A stretch of DNA of 64,000 nt from Dysgonamonadaceae bacterium (lineage in GTDB: Bacteria; Bacteroidota; Bacteroidia; Bacteroidales; Dysgonomonadaceae): contig JAISUH010000047.1 of NCBI GenBank assembly GCA_031272205.1, positions 1-64,000 of the forward strand, given 5' to 3'. The first letter of the stretch is position 1. The number at the start of each line of letters is the position of its first letter. Positions 9,785 through 18,086 of the stretch are shown in pieces. The notes under the pieces are model-generated. The model did no database searches. It was not told the origin of the DNA and saw nothing but the letters and a program-made list of their open reading frames with translations. The translations under genes were made by a program, and so were the position numbers.

Positions 9785-11233
9785 TTACAAGCTGTCGCCG
9801 AAATCTTCTTTGAACTTGGCGATCAATTTTTCGGGCCAATTGTTGACCGGTTCGAGTCTGCCCATGAAAAACCGAAGCACGGGAGGTTCATATACGAATT
9901 TCAATCCGCCGATGAGTTCGCTGTTGCGGGTAAGCCAATCGAGCCTGTCCACCACGTATTTTATTTGCGAAAGCGTGAATACCCGGCGGGGTACGGCTAA
10001 GCGCAACAACTCCATATCGGCGTAGGTTTCGTTGCCGTATTCGTCCCGTTGATTCGACAGCGAGCCGCGTTCCATTCCCCGCACTCCCGATATAAGGAAG
10101 AAGGCTGCGGCAAATGAACCGGCGATATATTGCGTTCGCGGGATGTGTTTGCAGATTTTTCGGGCATTGACATGCGCCCCAAGCACGCCCGGAGGCGTTA
10201 CCATCGGCACGCCTTTTTCGGTGGCGCTGTTTACCAAGTACTCGATAAAGCGGGGACTTTGGCATATCATGGATTCGTCCAAGGTCTCGTAGAGGCCGAC
10301 GGCAATGGCTTCAATTTCGCGTACCGACATGCCGCCGTAAGTGAGGAAGCCTTCAAACAGCGGGATGAGCGGGGCTAATTCTTTGTATATTTTTTCGTCG
10401 TTGGTGCAAATACCGCCGCCTCGGGACGAACTGAGCTTCCGTGCCGAAAAATAGACAAGGTCGCACAACCCGGTCATTGTCTGGATGATTTCGCCCATCG
10501 AGCTGTTGGCAAACTCGGCTTCCCGCTGTTTTACCAAATAGGCGTTCTCGCCCAAAAGGCTGGCGTCGAGAACGAGGCAGATGCCGTACTTGTCGGCAAT
10601 GGCGCGTACATCGCGCAGGTTTTGAACCGAAAAAGGTTGCCCGCCTATCAGGTTGGTGGACGCTTCCATGCGGATAAACGGAATGTTTGAAGCGCCCTCC
10701 ATTTTGATGACTTCCTCCAGCTTGTCGAGATTCATATTGCCTTTGAACGGGTGCGAAGAGGTTGTTTTGTAGGCCTCGTCGTAAAGTAATTCCACAATGC
10801 GTCCTCCGTATTGCGTGATATGCGCCAGCGTGGTGGTGAAGTGATAGTTCATCGGAACAAGGCTTCCCTTTTTGATGTAAGCGCAAGCGACGATGTTTTC
10901 GGCAGCGCGACCCTGATGTGCCGGAAGCAGGTATTTTTTACCCAAAACGTCCTCCACGGCCTTCTGCATTCGGACAAAACTTTGCGAACCGGCGTAGGCG
11001 TCGTCCGCCCGCATCATGGCCGCAAGCTGGTTATCGCTCATGGCATTGGTGCCGCTGTCGGTGATCATGTCTAAGAAAATGTCGGTCGTTTGCAACCCGA
11101 ATGTGTTGAAACCACCTTCTTTCAGAGCTTCTAAACGACGTTCGATGGGAACTAAATTCAGTTTTTGTACGACACGCACCTTGTGCAACTCGAGCGGGAT
11201 GTTTTCCCCGCTGAAAAATTTAATCTCTTGCAT
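9785..11233 (-). CDS. Divergent tryptophanase/tyrosine phenol-lyase family beta-eliminating lyase
   Basis: AYAGSQSFVRM, LPAHQGRAAENIV, NLIGGQPFSVQNL, YFSARKLSSSRGGG, LLRLAVPRRVFTLSQ. Confidence 0.88.
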   Translation of the reverse strand: MQEIKFFSGENIPLELHKVRVVQKLNLVPIERRLEALKEGGFNTFGLQTTDIFLDMITDSGTNAMSDNQLAAMMRADDAYAGSQSFVRMQKAVEDVLGKKYLLPAHQGRAAENIVACAYIKKGSLVPMNYHFTTTLAHITQYGGRIVELLYDEAYKTTSSHPFKGNMNLDKLEEVIKMEGASNIPFIRMEASTNLIGGQPFSVQNLRDVRAIADKYGICLVLDASLLGENAYLVKQREAEFANSSMGEIIQTMTGLCDLVYFSARKLSSSRGGGICTNDEKIYKELAPLIPLFEGFLTYGGMSVREIEAIAVGLYETLDESMICQSPRFIEYLVNSATEKGVPMVTPPGVLGAHVNARKICKHIPRTQYIAGSFAAAFFLISGVRGMERGSLSNQRDEYGNETYADMELLRLAVPRRVFTLSQIKYVVDRLDWLTRNSELIGGLKFVYEPPVLRFFMGRLEPVNNWPEKLIAKFKEDFGDSL

Positions 11234-11342
11234 ATTTTTTGAAAATCGTTCGATGATATAATTTGGTAATATTATGTGTTCGTTTAGTATTAAAAATCCA
11301 ATAATTGCACGTTATAAAACGTACATTTGATATTTTAGGCGA

Positions 11343-11350
11343 CAAAGATA
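11343..11350 (-). promoter_or_regulatory. -7 box TATCTTTG for the lyase gene
   Basis: caaagata on the + strand, about 110 nt upstream of the lyase start codon. Confidence 0.5.
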
Positions 11351-11488
11351 TGATAATTTATTATTTTGGAACCAATAAATGCGAAAAAATCGGCCTGTTT
11401 TTTTATCTTGATGCGGAAAAAAACGGGGTAAAACGCAGATCGGTGAAAATATTTGTGGCATAAGGGAGGCCAGATAACGAAAAAATAG

Positions 11489-11496
11489 TATATTTG
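11489..11496 (+). promoter_or_regulatory. -7 box TATATTTG for the ROK kinase
   Basis: TAnnTTTG match 50 nt upstream of ATG 11548. Confidence 0.6.
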
Positions 11497-11547
11497 TAGC
11501 AACAAAAATCAATTATCATTGACTAACTTTTAAAAATAAAGAAGAAC

Positions 11548-12513
11548 ATGGATCGACCTTATGCGATTGGGATTGATGTCGGCGGGACAAACACCGTTGT
11601 CGGCATCGTAGATAAAAGAGGGCAAATTATACGCAGCGGAAGCATAAAAACAGCACGTCATGCGGAAGTTGGCGATTACTTGGATGAGCTGACAGACCTC
11701 CTTAAACTGATTATGGATGATGCATCCATCGGTAAAGACCAAATAAAAGGCATCGGCGTGGGCGCCCCCAACGGGAATTATTTTTCGGGCAGCATCGAAT
11801 TTGCACCCAATCTCCGTTGGAAAGGAGTAATCCCTTTCGCCAAATTGCTGGAAGAACGCATCGGTATTCCGGTTGCGCTGACCAACGATGCCAACGCTGC
11901 CGCCATCGGCGAAATGACTTACGGCGCTGCGCGGGGAATGAAAGATTTTATCGTCATCACATTGGGTACGGGCGTTGGTAGCGGAATCGTGGTCAACGGA
12001 CAGTTGGTTTACGGACACGACGGTTTTGCCGGAGAGCTTGGCCACGTGATTATGCGCCGCAACAACGGCCGCTTGTGCGGCTGTGGGAGAACCGGCTGCC
12101 TCGAAGCCTACTCATCGGCCACCGGCGTTGCACGCACTGCACGCGAATATTTGGAGTTGAAACCCGAAACCCAAACGCAATTGCGGAGCATCCCTACCGA
12201 AGACATTACATCGAAAGATGTTTTTGATGCGGCAATGAGCGGCGACAAGATGGCGCAGGATATTTTTAAATTCACGGGAGAAATATTGGGCGAGGCTTTT
12301 GCCGATTTCGTGTCGTTTTCGAGCCCCGAAGCCATCATCCTTTTCGGAGGATTGGCCAAGGCCGGTGATTTGATCATGAAACCCATTCACGAAAGCATGG
12401 AACGCAACCTGCTTGCTATTTTCAAAAATAAGGTGAAACTTCTCTTCTCTGAACTCAAAGAAAGCGATGCTGCCGTTTTGGGCGCCAGCGCATTGGGTTG
12501 GGAAGTGAAATAA
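11548..12513 (+). CDS. ROK family sugar kinase (glucokinase-like)
   Basis: AIGIDVGGTNTVVGIVD, LTNDANAAAIGE, TLGTGVGSGIV, CGCGRTGCLEAY. Confidence 0.93.
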   Translation: MDRPYAIGIDVGGTNTVVGIVDKRGQIIRSGSIKTARHAEVGDYLDELTDLLKLIMDDASIGKDQIKGIGVGAPNGNYFSGSIEFAPNLRWKGVIPFAKLLEERIGIPVALTNDANAAAIGEMTYGAARGMKDFIVITLGTGVGSGIVVNGQLVYGHDGFAGELGHVIMRRNNGRLCGCGRTGCLEAYSSATGVARTAREYLELKPETQTQLRSIPTEDITSKDVFDAAMSGDKMAQDIFKFTGEILGEAFADFVSFSSPEAIILFGGLAKAGDLIMKPIHESMERNLLAIFKNKVKLLFSELKESDAAVLGASALGWEVK

Positions 12514-12541
12514 ATTGTTTTTTTATTTCATTTTATGTAGT

Positions 12542-12588
12542 CTCCTCTACGTGCGCAGTGATTGCGGCACGTGGAGGAGTTTTTTTTG
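12542..12588 (+). terminator. Intrinsic terminator after ROK kinase
   Basis: ctcctctacgtgc...gcacgtggaggag followed by T8. Confidence 0.9.
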
Positions 12589-12637
12589 TGCCGCCGCTTC
12601 CTTCCCGCTCGCCGACCGCTTTAACAATAGCGACATT

Positions 12638-13366
12638 TCAGCGTTCCATCATCTCCCTCAATACGTTTAACGATTTCAGAAGCGGGAAATCGTAGGTGTG
12701 CAGCCTGTAATACGTCAGCATGATATCGGTAATCGCGTTGCGGTTGTCCCGCGAAAGACGGAACAAGTGCATGTTCTGGTAATTTATCCGGCGGAAAAGA
12801 CAGAGGTATGCGCTCTGTTGTTTCGAAAGATAGTGCGCGTGATGCGGTACCTCAGGGGTAAATTCTCCGTTCAACAAATCGAAATATGCCCCGACGGTAT
12901 AATTCTGCATGTTGGGATAGATGCCGAGGAAACGCGCCAATCCGGCCATGAAAGCCAAATGAAAATTGGACGCCCCTTTGTCGGTCGTTTCCAAAAAAAT
13001 GACGGAATGGCGCAAAAACTCATACAGTTGCCGATTCTCGGTTGTTTCGCGCAACGCTTTCGACAAAAATTCCGAAAGAAACATTGCCGTGGCCACTTTG
13101 CCGACAGACCTGCACAAATCGTGCAGGGGGAAGGACTGCTCACATTCTTTCAAGCGATGAATTTCGCGCAAGGGATGGTGTTCCGTTTCGAGTTCCAATA
13201 GAGAAAGCGGGAAAAAGAGGGCGGCTCTCATCTTCGACCGTTTGCCGGTCGTTTTCGGAAGGAGGTAGGATACCCGTCCGAAATCGCGCGTAAAAATGTG
13301 AACGATGGAATATTTATCGTTGTAACGCGCTATGTTCAATACAATGCCTTGTGTCTTGTGGAACAT
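12638..13366 (-). CDS. recO: DNA repair protein RecO
   Basis: MFHKTQGIVLNIARYNDKYSIVHIFTRDFGRVSYLLPKTTGKRSKMRAALFFPLSLLELE. Confidence 0.92.
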   Translation of the reverse strand: MFHKTQGIVLNIARYNDKYSIVHIFTRDFGRVSYLLPKTTGKRSKMRAALFFPLSLLELETEHHPLREIHRLKECEQSFPLHDLCRSVGKVATAMFLSEFLSKALRETTENRQLYEFLRHSVIFLETTDKGASNFHLAFMAGLARFLGIYPNMQNYTVGAYFDLLNGEFTPEVPHHAHYLSKQQSAYLCLFRRINYQNMHLFRLSRDNRNAITDIMLTYYRLHTYDFPLLKSLNVLREMMER

Positions 13367-13396
13367 TTGAAGACGGGATTAAAAATTTTCATGCTA

Positions 13397-13404
13397 CAAA
13401 GTTA
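13397..13404 (-). promoter_or_regulatory. -7 box TAACTTTG for recO
   Basis: caaagtta on the + strand upstream of recO. Confidence 0.5.
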
Positions 13405-13419
13405 AACAAATTTGCACAC

Positions 13420-13453
13420 AAAAAACGCCCCGTCTTTTTTCGGAGCGTTTTTT
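13420..13453 (-). terminator. Intrinsic terminator of rplS
   Basis: aaaaaacgcccc...cggagcgtttttt hairpin between rplS and recO. Confidence 0.75.
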
Positions 13454-13486
13454 CGCTATACGGTAAGATAACCGGGAAAGTTCCGA

Positions 13487-13840
13487 TTACAGCACTTTCT
13501 TTTTGATGCGGGCCTTCTTGCCACGAAGCGCACGCAGGTAGTACAATTTAGCCCTGCGAACTTTACCTTCGCTGTTCAACGTGATGCTCTCGATGAAAGG
13601 CGAATTCATCGGGAAAATACGTTCGACGCCGATGTTGTCGGATATTTTGCGAACCGTGAAGCGTTTTGCTTCGCCGTGTCCCGAAATACGGATAACAACG
13701 CCGCGATATTGCTGAATGCGTTCTTTGTTCCCTTCCACGATGCGGTAGGCTACCGTGATGGTGTCCCCGCTCTTAAACTGGGGGAAATCTTTTTTTTCTT
13801 CTGCAGCGAAAGCTCCTTCCGCTATTTTGATTAAATCCAT
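13487..13840 (-). CDS. rplS: 50S ribosomal protein L19
   Basis: [56 protein letters not shown]. Confidence 0.98.
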   Translation of the reverse strand: MDLIKIAEGAFAAEEKKDFPQFKSGDTITVAYRIVEGNKERIQQYRGVVIRISGHGEAKRFTVRKISDNIGVERIFPMNSPFIESITLNSEGKVRRAKLYYLRALRGKKARIKKKVL

Positions 13841-13927
13841 TATTGATAATGCTTTATGTTAATATTTAACTTGTTGATAACGCAATGTAACGGCATCTGC
13901 ACCGACAGAGATTGCGCAAAGCGGTTG

Positions 13928-13935
13928 CAAAGATA
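13928..13935 (-). promoter_or_regulatory. -7 box TATCTTTG for rplS
   Basis: caaagata on the + strand upstream of rplS. Confidence 0.55.
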
Positions 13936-14058
13936 GAAATAAATCTTTAATCGACAAAAAGTTCTTGAAATAAAAAAGTGAGATTTACGGATTCGATGGA
14001 GAAAAAATTTTTTGTATCCCCCCCCGATCGCCCATCCGGACGCCTATAAAAAAGGAAA

Positions 14059-14076
14059 GGTTGTCTCACGACAACC
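14059..14076 (+). promoter_or_regulatory. Hairpin ggttgtc-tcac-gacaacc in leader-like region
   Basis: 7-bp perfect stem with 4-nt loop, 31 nt upstream of a 7-codon ORF (MKNTLQI*). Confidence 0.45.
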
Positions 14077-14339
14077 AATCTTCATTGTTAACCTTAAATC
14101 TAATACCATGAAAAACACGTTACAAATATAGAGATGTTCCCGATAAAATCCAAATAATTTGACCTGCAAAATTTGATATTTAAACTAATTTAATTCTTTT
14201 CTAAGCCGAACGGCTTTTGTACGGAGTTGTTTTACATTTGTTTGCAAATAAAAATGCGTTTGGCAAAGCCTCTCCCCAAACGAAAAAACAAGATTGTTTC
14301 CGGAATAATCGAAAAAAATGACGGCCATTCAGCATTATT

Positions 14340-14356
14340 AACTAAATAAATTAGTT
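14340..14356 (+). promoter_or_regulatory. Predicted operator dyad 1 (AACTAA-N5-TTAGTT)
   Basis: aactaaataaattagtt upstream of blaI-like gene. Confidence 0.65.
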
Positions 14357-14360
14357 GTGC

Positions 14361-14377
14361 AACTAAAATATTTAGTT
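14361..14377 (+). promoter_or_regulatory. Predicted operator dyad 2 (AACTAA-N5-TTAGTT)
   Basis: aactaaaatatttagtt, 21 bp centre-to-centre from dyad 1. Confidence 0.65.
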
Positions 14378-14399
14378 TATTTGCATAACAAAAAACAAA

Positions 14400-14407
14400 T
14401 ACATTTG
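14400..14407 (+). promoter_or_regulatory. -7 box TACATTTG immediately before blaI-like ATG
   Basis: TAnnTTTG with TTTG at 14380-14383 as possible -33; ATG at 14412. Confidence 0.5.
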
Positions 14408-14411
14408 TACA

Positions 14412-14777
14412 ATGAGCAATTTATCGCCCAAAGAAGAAGAAGTGATGCGTTATTTTTGGACAAACAAATATTTGTTTGTCAAGCAATTGGTGAATAAATA
14501 TCCCGATCCTAAGCCGCACTTCAACACACTTTCTACCTACGTTCGTTCGTTGGAGAAAAAAGGCTTTCTGTCGCACGACGCATTCGGGGGTACCTACCGC
14601 TATTTTGCCGTCGTTGGCGAGGAAGAGTACCGCAACCGCACCTTGAAAGACGTAGTAAAAAAATATTTCGACAACTCTTATCTGAGCGTCGTTTCGTCGT
14701 TGATAAAAGAACGGGAATTGTCGGTTCGGGACGTGAGAAAATTGCTCAACGAAGTGGAAAAATCAACGAAAAGATGA
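14412..14777 (+). CDS. BlaI/MecI/CopY family transcriptional repressor
   Basis: LSPKEEEVMRYFWTNKYLFVKQLVNKYPDPKPHFNTLSTYVRSLEKKGFLSHDAFGGTYRYFAVV winged helix. Confidence 0.93.
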   Translation: MSNLSPKEEEVMRYFWTNKYLFVKQLVNKYPDPKPHFNTLSTYVRSLEKKGFLSHDAFGGTYRYFAVVGEEEYRNRTLKDVVKKYFDNSYLSVVSSLIKERELSVRDVRKLLNEVEKSTKR

Positions 14778-14784
14778 GCCGATT

Positions 14785-16326
14785 ATGGAAACTTTCCTGT
14801 TTTATTTGCTTAGAGCATCGGTTTGTACAGCGCTTTTTTACGGCTTTTACAAGCTGTGTTTGAGCCGCACCACGTTTCATGCGGCAAACCGCTTGTTGCT
14901 GATGTGTATTTTATTGCTAATCATTGTATTGCCTTTGTTTCGTTACCATTTGTTGCCGCAATCTGAAGCGGAAGGAATCATATTGCTTGTTCAACCCTCG
15001 GAGATCGCTTTGGATAAAGCAATACAGGCTTCTACAGCGCCGGAAATTCCATGGCTGCACTTGCTGACGATTGTTTATTTTGTCGGACTGACCTCCGTTT
15101 TTGTCCGTTACGTTTACGGCGTTTGTCAGATCCGGCGGATTATCGCCTCGTCGGAACGCCGACGGTTACCGGGTAATTTCGATTTGTGCATTTCCGACAA
15201 GATAGTCGCGCCCTTCAGTTGGATGAGGCATATTGTGGTTTCCCGCGCCGATTTCGTGGCGGACAGCGAGAGTATCGTCAATCACGAGAAATCGCATGTC
15301 ATGCAGAAACATTCGAGGGACAGGCTGTTGTTCGACGCTTTCGCCTGTTTCTTTTGGTTCAACCCGTTTTCGTGGTTGTTGCGGCGCGAAATACAGTCGA
15401 TACATGAGTTTCAGGCCGACGCATACGTCCTCAAACAAGGCGTGAACGTCAAACAATACCAGTTTTTATTAATCCGCAAAAGCGCGGGGGAACATACGTT
15501 TGCCTTGGCAAACAATTTCCTGCGGCGCGATTTGCACAAACGAATCAAAATGATGATGAAACACAAAACAAATCCGAAACGGCAAATGACGTATTTCGTC
15601 CTCTTGCCCGTTATTCTGTTGGGAATTACGGTATTGTCGATGCCAAAATTGACTGCCGGAGAAAAAATGGAGGCGAACCGTCCGATTGACAAAGCAAAGA
15701 GCGTTGCTTCCGATACCATTCGTCCGATAAATAGTGATTCGTTGCTTTATTTTATTGACGGGGAAGAGATCGATAGATCGAAGCTCAAAGAACTGTCTCC
15801 TGATCAAATTAAATCGTTAGAGGTACTGAAAGACAAATCTGCAATGGAAATTTTTGGAGAGAGAGGTAAAAACGGAGTTGTTCGGATTTGGTTGAAAAAA
15901 GAGGAGGACAGCGTGTCTGAAAAAGCAGGCAAGCGCATTACAAAAAGAAAAATAATCAATCTCACCCCTGCTTCGGACAGCACCCGCTCAAAAACGAATC
16001 AAAAGGTTATCGGCGATAGCAAAAGACCGGAAAGGAGAATTAAAGGTAAAATCGTTTTAAAAGACAGTGTTGCAGCTCCGAAAGACAAAAAATACGTTAC
16101 GATTGTTGTGCCTCCGAAGAAAAAAGAAGAACCTGTAATCATCCGTTCCGAAGGACAAAAGCCCTTAATCATTTGCGACGGCAAAGAAATTTCGGAAAAG
16201 GAAATGAAGGAACTGTCTCACGGAGATATTGAGTCGATCAGCGTGTTGAAAGATTCCACTGCCACAAAAATTTACGGGGAAAAAGGCAAAAACGGAGTGA
16301 TTGTTTTCGAGATGAAAAAGAAATGA
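14785..16326 (+). CDS. BlaR1-type M56 family metallopeptidase with two C-terminal TonB-plug-like repeats
   Basis: N-terminal TM helices; VNHEKSHVMQKHSRDRLLFDAFACFFWFNPFSWLLRREI (HEKSH); tail repeats VLKDKSAMEIFGERGKNGVV and VLKDSTATKIYGEKGKNGVI. Confidence 0.93.
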   Translation: METFLFYLLRASVCTALFYGFYKLCLSRTTFHAANRLLLMCILLLIIVLPLFRYHLLPQSEAEGIILLVQPSEIALDKAIQASTAPEIPWLHLLTIVYFVGLTSVFVRYVYGVCQIRRIIASSERRRLPGNFDLCISDKIVAPFSWMRHIVVSRADFVADSESIVNHEKSHVMQKHSRDRLLFDAFACFFWFNPFSWLLRREIQSIHEFQADAYVLKQGVNVKQYQFLLIRKSAGEHTFALANNFLRRDLHKRIKMMMKHKTNPKRQMTYFVLLPVILLGITVLSMPKLTAGEKMEANRPIDKAKSVASDTIRPINSDSLLYFIDGEEIDRSKLKELSPDQIKSLEVLKDKSAMEIFGERGKNGVVRIWLKKEEDSVSEKAGKRITKRKIINLTPASDSTRSKTNQKVIGDSKRPERRIKGKIVLKDSVAAPKDKKYVTIVVPPKKKEEPVIIRSEGQKPLIICDGKEISEKEMKELSHGDIESISVLKDSTATKIYGEKGKNGVIVFEMKKK

Positions 16327-16454
16327 TATTCCTTTACACTTTCGTAATCCAATAGCCGCGAGCGCAAACACGTCCCAAAAACACGTTCTGAAAAACCTTT
16401 TTCAAAATTTTTCAAAATCTTGTTTTTTACCGCTCAAAATCGAGATAGATTTTA

Positions 16455-16462
16455 TACCTTTG
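16455..16462 (+). promoter_or_regulatory. -7 box TACCTTTG for purH
   Basis: TAnnTTTG match 34 nt before ATG 16496. Confidence 0.55.
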
Positions 16463-16495
16463 TATCCCGTAAAATAGTTACAGGGAAAATAAATC

Positions 16496-18019
16496 ATGTC
16501 GAAGAAAATAAATAAAGTTCTTATTTCGGTTTATCACAAAGACGGATTGGACGAAATATTGAGTATCTTGGATAAGCAGGGCGCGTCGTTTATCTCTACG
16601 GGCGGCACGCAAGAGTTTATCCAATCGTTGGGTTACGAGTGTGAAAGCGTAGAGACAATTACAGGTTATCCTTCCATTTTGGGCGGGCGGGTAAAAACAC
16701 TGCATCCCAAAATTTTCGGAGGCATCTTATACCGCCGCGAAAACGAAGGCGACAAAAAGCAAGTGAAAGCATACGACATACCGTCCATCGATTTGGTGAT
16801 TGTCGATTTATATCCGTTTGAAGAAACGGTTGCCGCGGGCAGTTCCGACGAAGAAATCATAGAAAAAATAGATATAGGCGGCATTTCGCTTATCCGTGGG
16901 GCAGCCAAAAATTATGCCGATGTTATCATTGTGGCCTCGAAAAAGCAATATGTCCCGCTGTTGAAGTTGCTGAAAGAGAAAAATGGCGTGTCGGATACGG
17001 AAGACCGCCGTTGGTTTGCCAAAGAGGCTTTCGCCGTTTCGTCGGCTTACGACGCAGCCATTTTCAACTATTTCGACCGGGGGCAGGAATCGGCCTTACG
17101 CCTTGCCGCCGATGATGCCAAACCGCTGCGTTACGGCGAAAATCCGCATCAAAAAGGCACATTCTTCGGAAATTTTGACGAGGTTTTTGAACAGATTCAC
17201 GGCAAGGAAATATCCTACAACAACCTGCTCGATATTGATGCGGCAGTTGCGCTCATCGCCGATTTTGACGACACTTCGCTCGCCATCCTCAAACACAACA
17301 ACGCTTGCGGCATGGCTTCGCGGCCTACCGTGAAAGAAGCGTGGATTGCGGCTTTGGAGGTCGATCCCGTTTCGGCATTCGGAGGCATCGTCGTTACCAA
17401 CCGCAAGATCGATAAAGAGGCGGCAGAACGCATCAATGAGATATTTTTTGAAGTGATCATTGCTCCGGCTTACGATGACGATGCGCTTGAAATCCTCAAG
17501 CAGAAAAAGAATCGCGTCATTCTCATCCAGAAAAAAAACGGACGGGCGCTTCCCAAGGTTCAATGCCGTTCCATCCTCAATGGGATGCTGGTTCAGGATA
17601 AAGACGTCAGTGTGCAGACACAAAGCGATTTGAAGGTCGTAACAAACACAAGGCCATCCAAATCGGAGATCGAAGATTTGCTTTTTGCCAATATTTTGGT
17701 TAAGCATACGAAATCGAACGCCATTGTGCTTGCGAAAGATAAAAGGCTCATAGCCAGCGGAACGGGACAAACATCCCGCGTGGATGCGCTGCATCAGGCC
17801 ATAGAGAAAGCCCGCACTTTCAAAATCGAGTTGGAAGGGGCAGTGATGGCGTCCGACGCCTTTTTCCCTTTCCCCGATTGCGTGGAAATTGCGCACCATG
17901 CGGGCATCAATGCGGTAATACAGCCCGGAGGATCCATCAGGGACAGTGAATCGATCGAATATTGTAACCAAAACGGCGTTTCGATGGTAACTACCGGAGC
18001 ACGCCATTTTAAACATTAA
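16496..18019 (+). CDS. purH: Bifunctional AICAR transformylase/IMP cyclohydrolase
   Basis: FISTGGTQEFIQSLGYECESVETITGYPSILGGRVKTLHPKIFGGIL; LRYGENPHQKG; C-terminal IQPGGSIRDSESI. Confidence 0.97.
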   Translation: MSKKINKVLISVYHKDGLDEILSILDKQGASFISTGGTQEFIQSLGYECESVETITGYPSILGGRVKTLHPKIFGGILYRRENEGDKKQVKAYDIPSIDLVIVDLYPFEETVAAGSSDEEIIEKIDIGGISLIRGAAKNYADVIIVASKKQYVPLLKLLKEKNGVSDTEDRRWFAKEAFAVSSAYDAAIFNYFDRGQESALRLAADDAKPLRYGENPHQKGTFFGNFDEVFEQIHGKEISYNNLLDIDAAVALIADFDDTSLAILKHNNACGMASRPTVKEAWIAALEVDPVSAFGGIVVTNRKIDKEAAERINEIFFEVIIAPAYDDDALEILKQKKNRVILIQKKNGRALPKVQCRSILNGMLVQDKDVSVQTQSDLKVVTNTRPSKSEIEDLLFANILVKHTKSNAIVLAKDKRLIASGTGQTSRVDALHQAIEKARTFKIELEGAVMASDAFFPFPDCVEIAHHAGINAVIQPGGSIRDSESIEYCNQNGVSMVTTGARHFKH

Positions 18020-18086
18020 ATAAACAAAGGTAAGGCGAACCGAAACATTTGCCGTGCTAAATTAAAAAAACTAACATTTAACGAGT

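Noticed and set aside
14257-14282. cgtttgg...ccaaacg hairpin as terminator of a minus-strand sRNA
   Set aside because: It has a T-rich tail only on the minus strand and no gene or promoter was recognised upstream; too weak to call.
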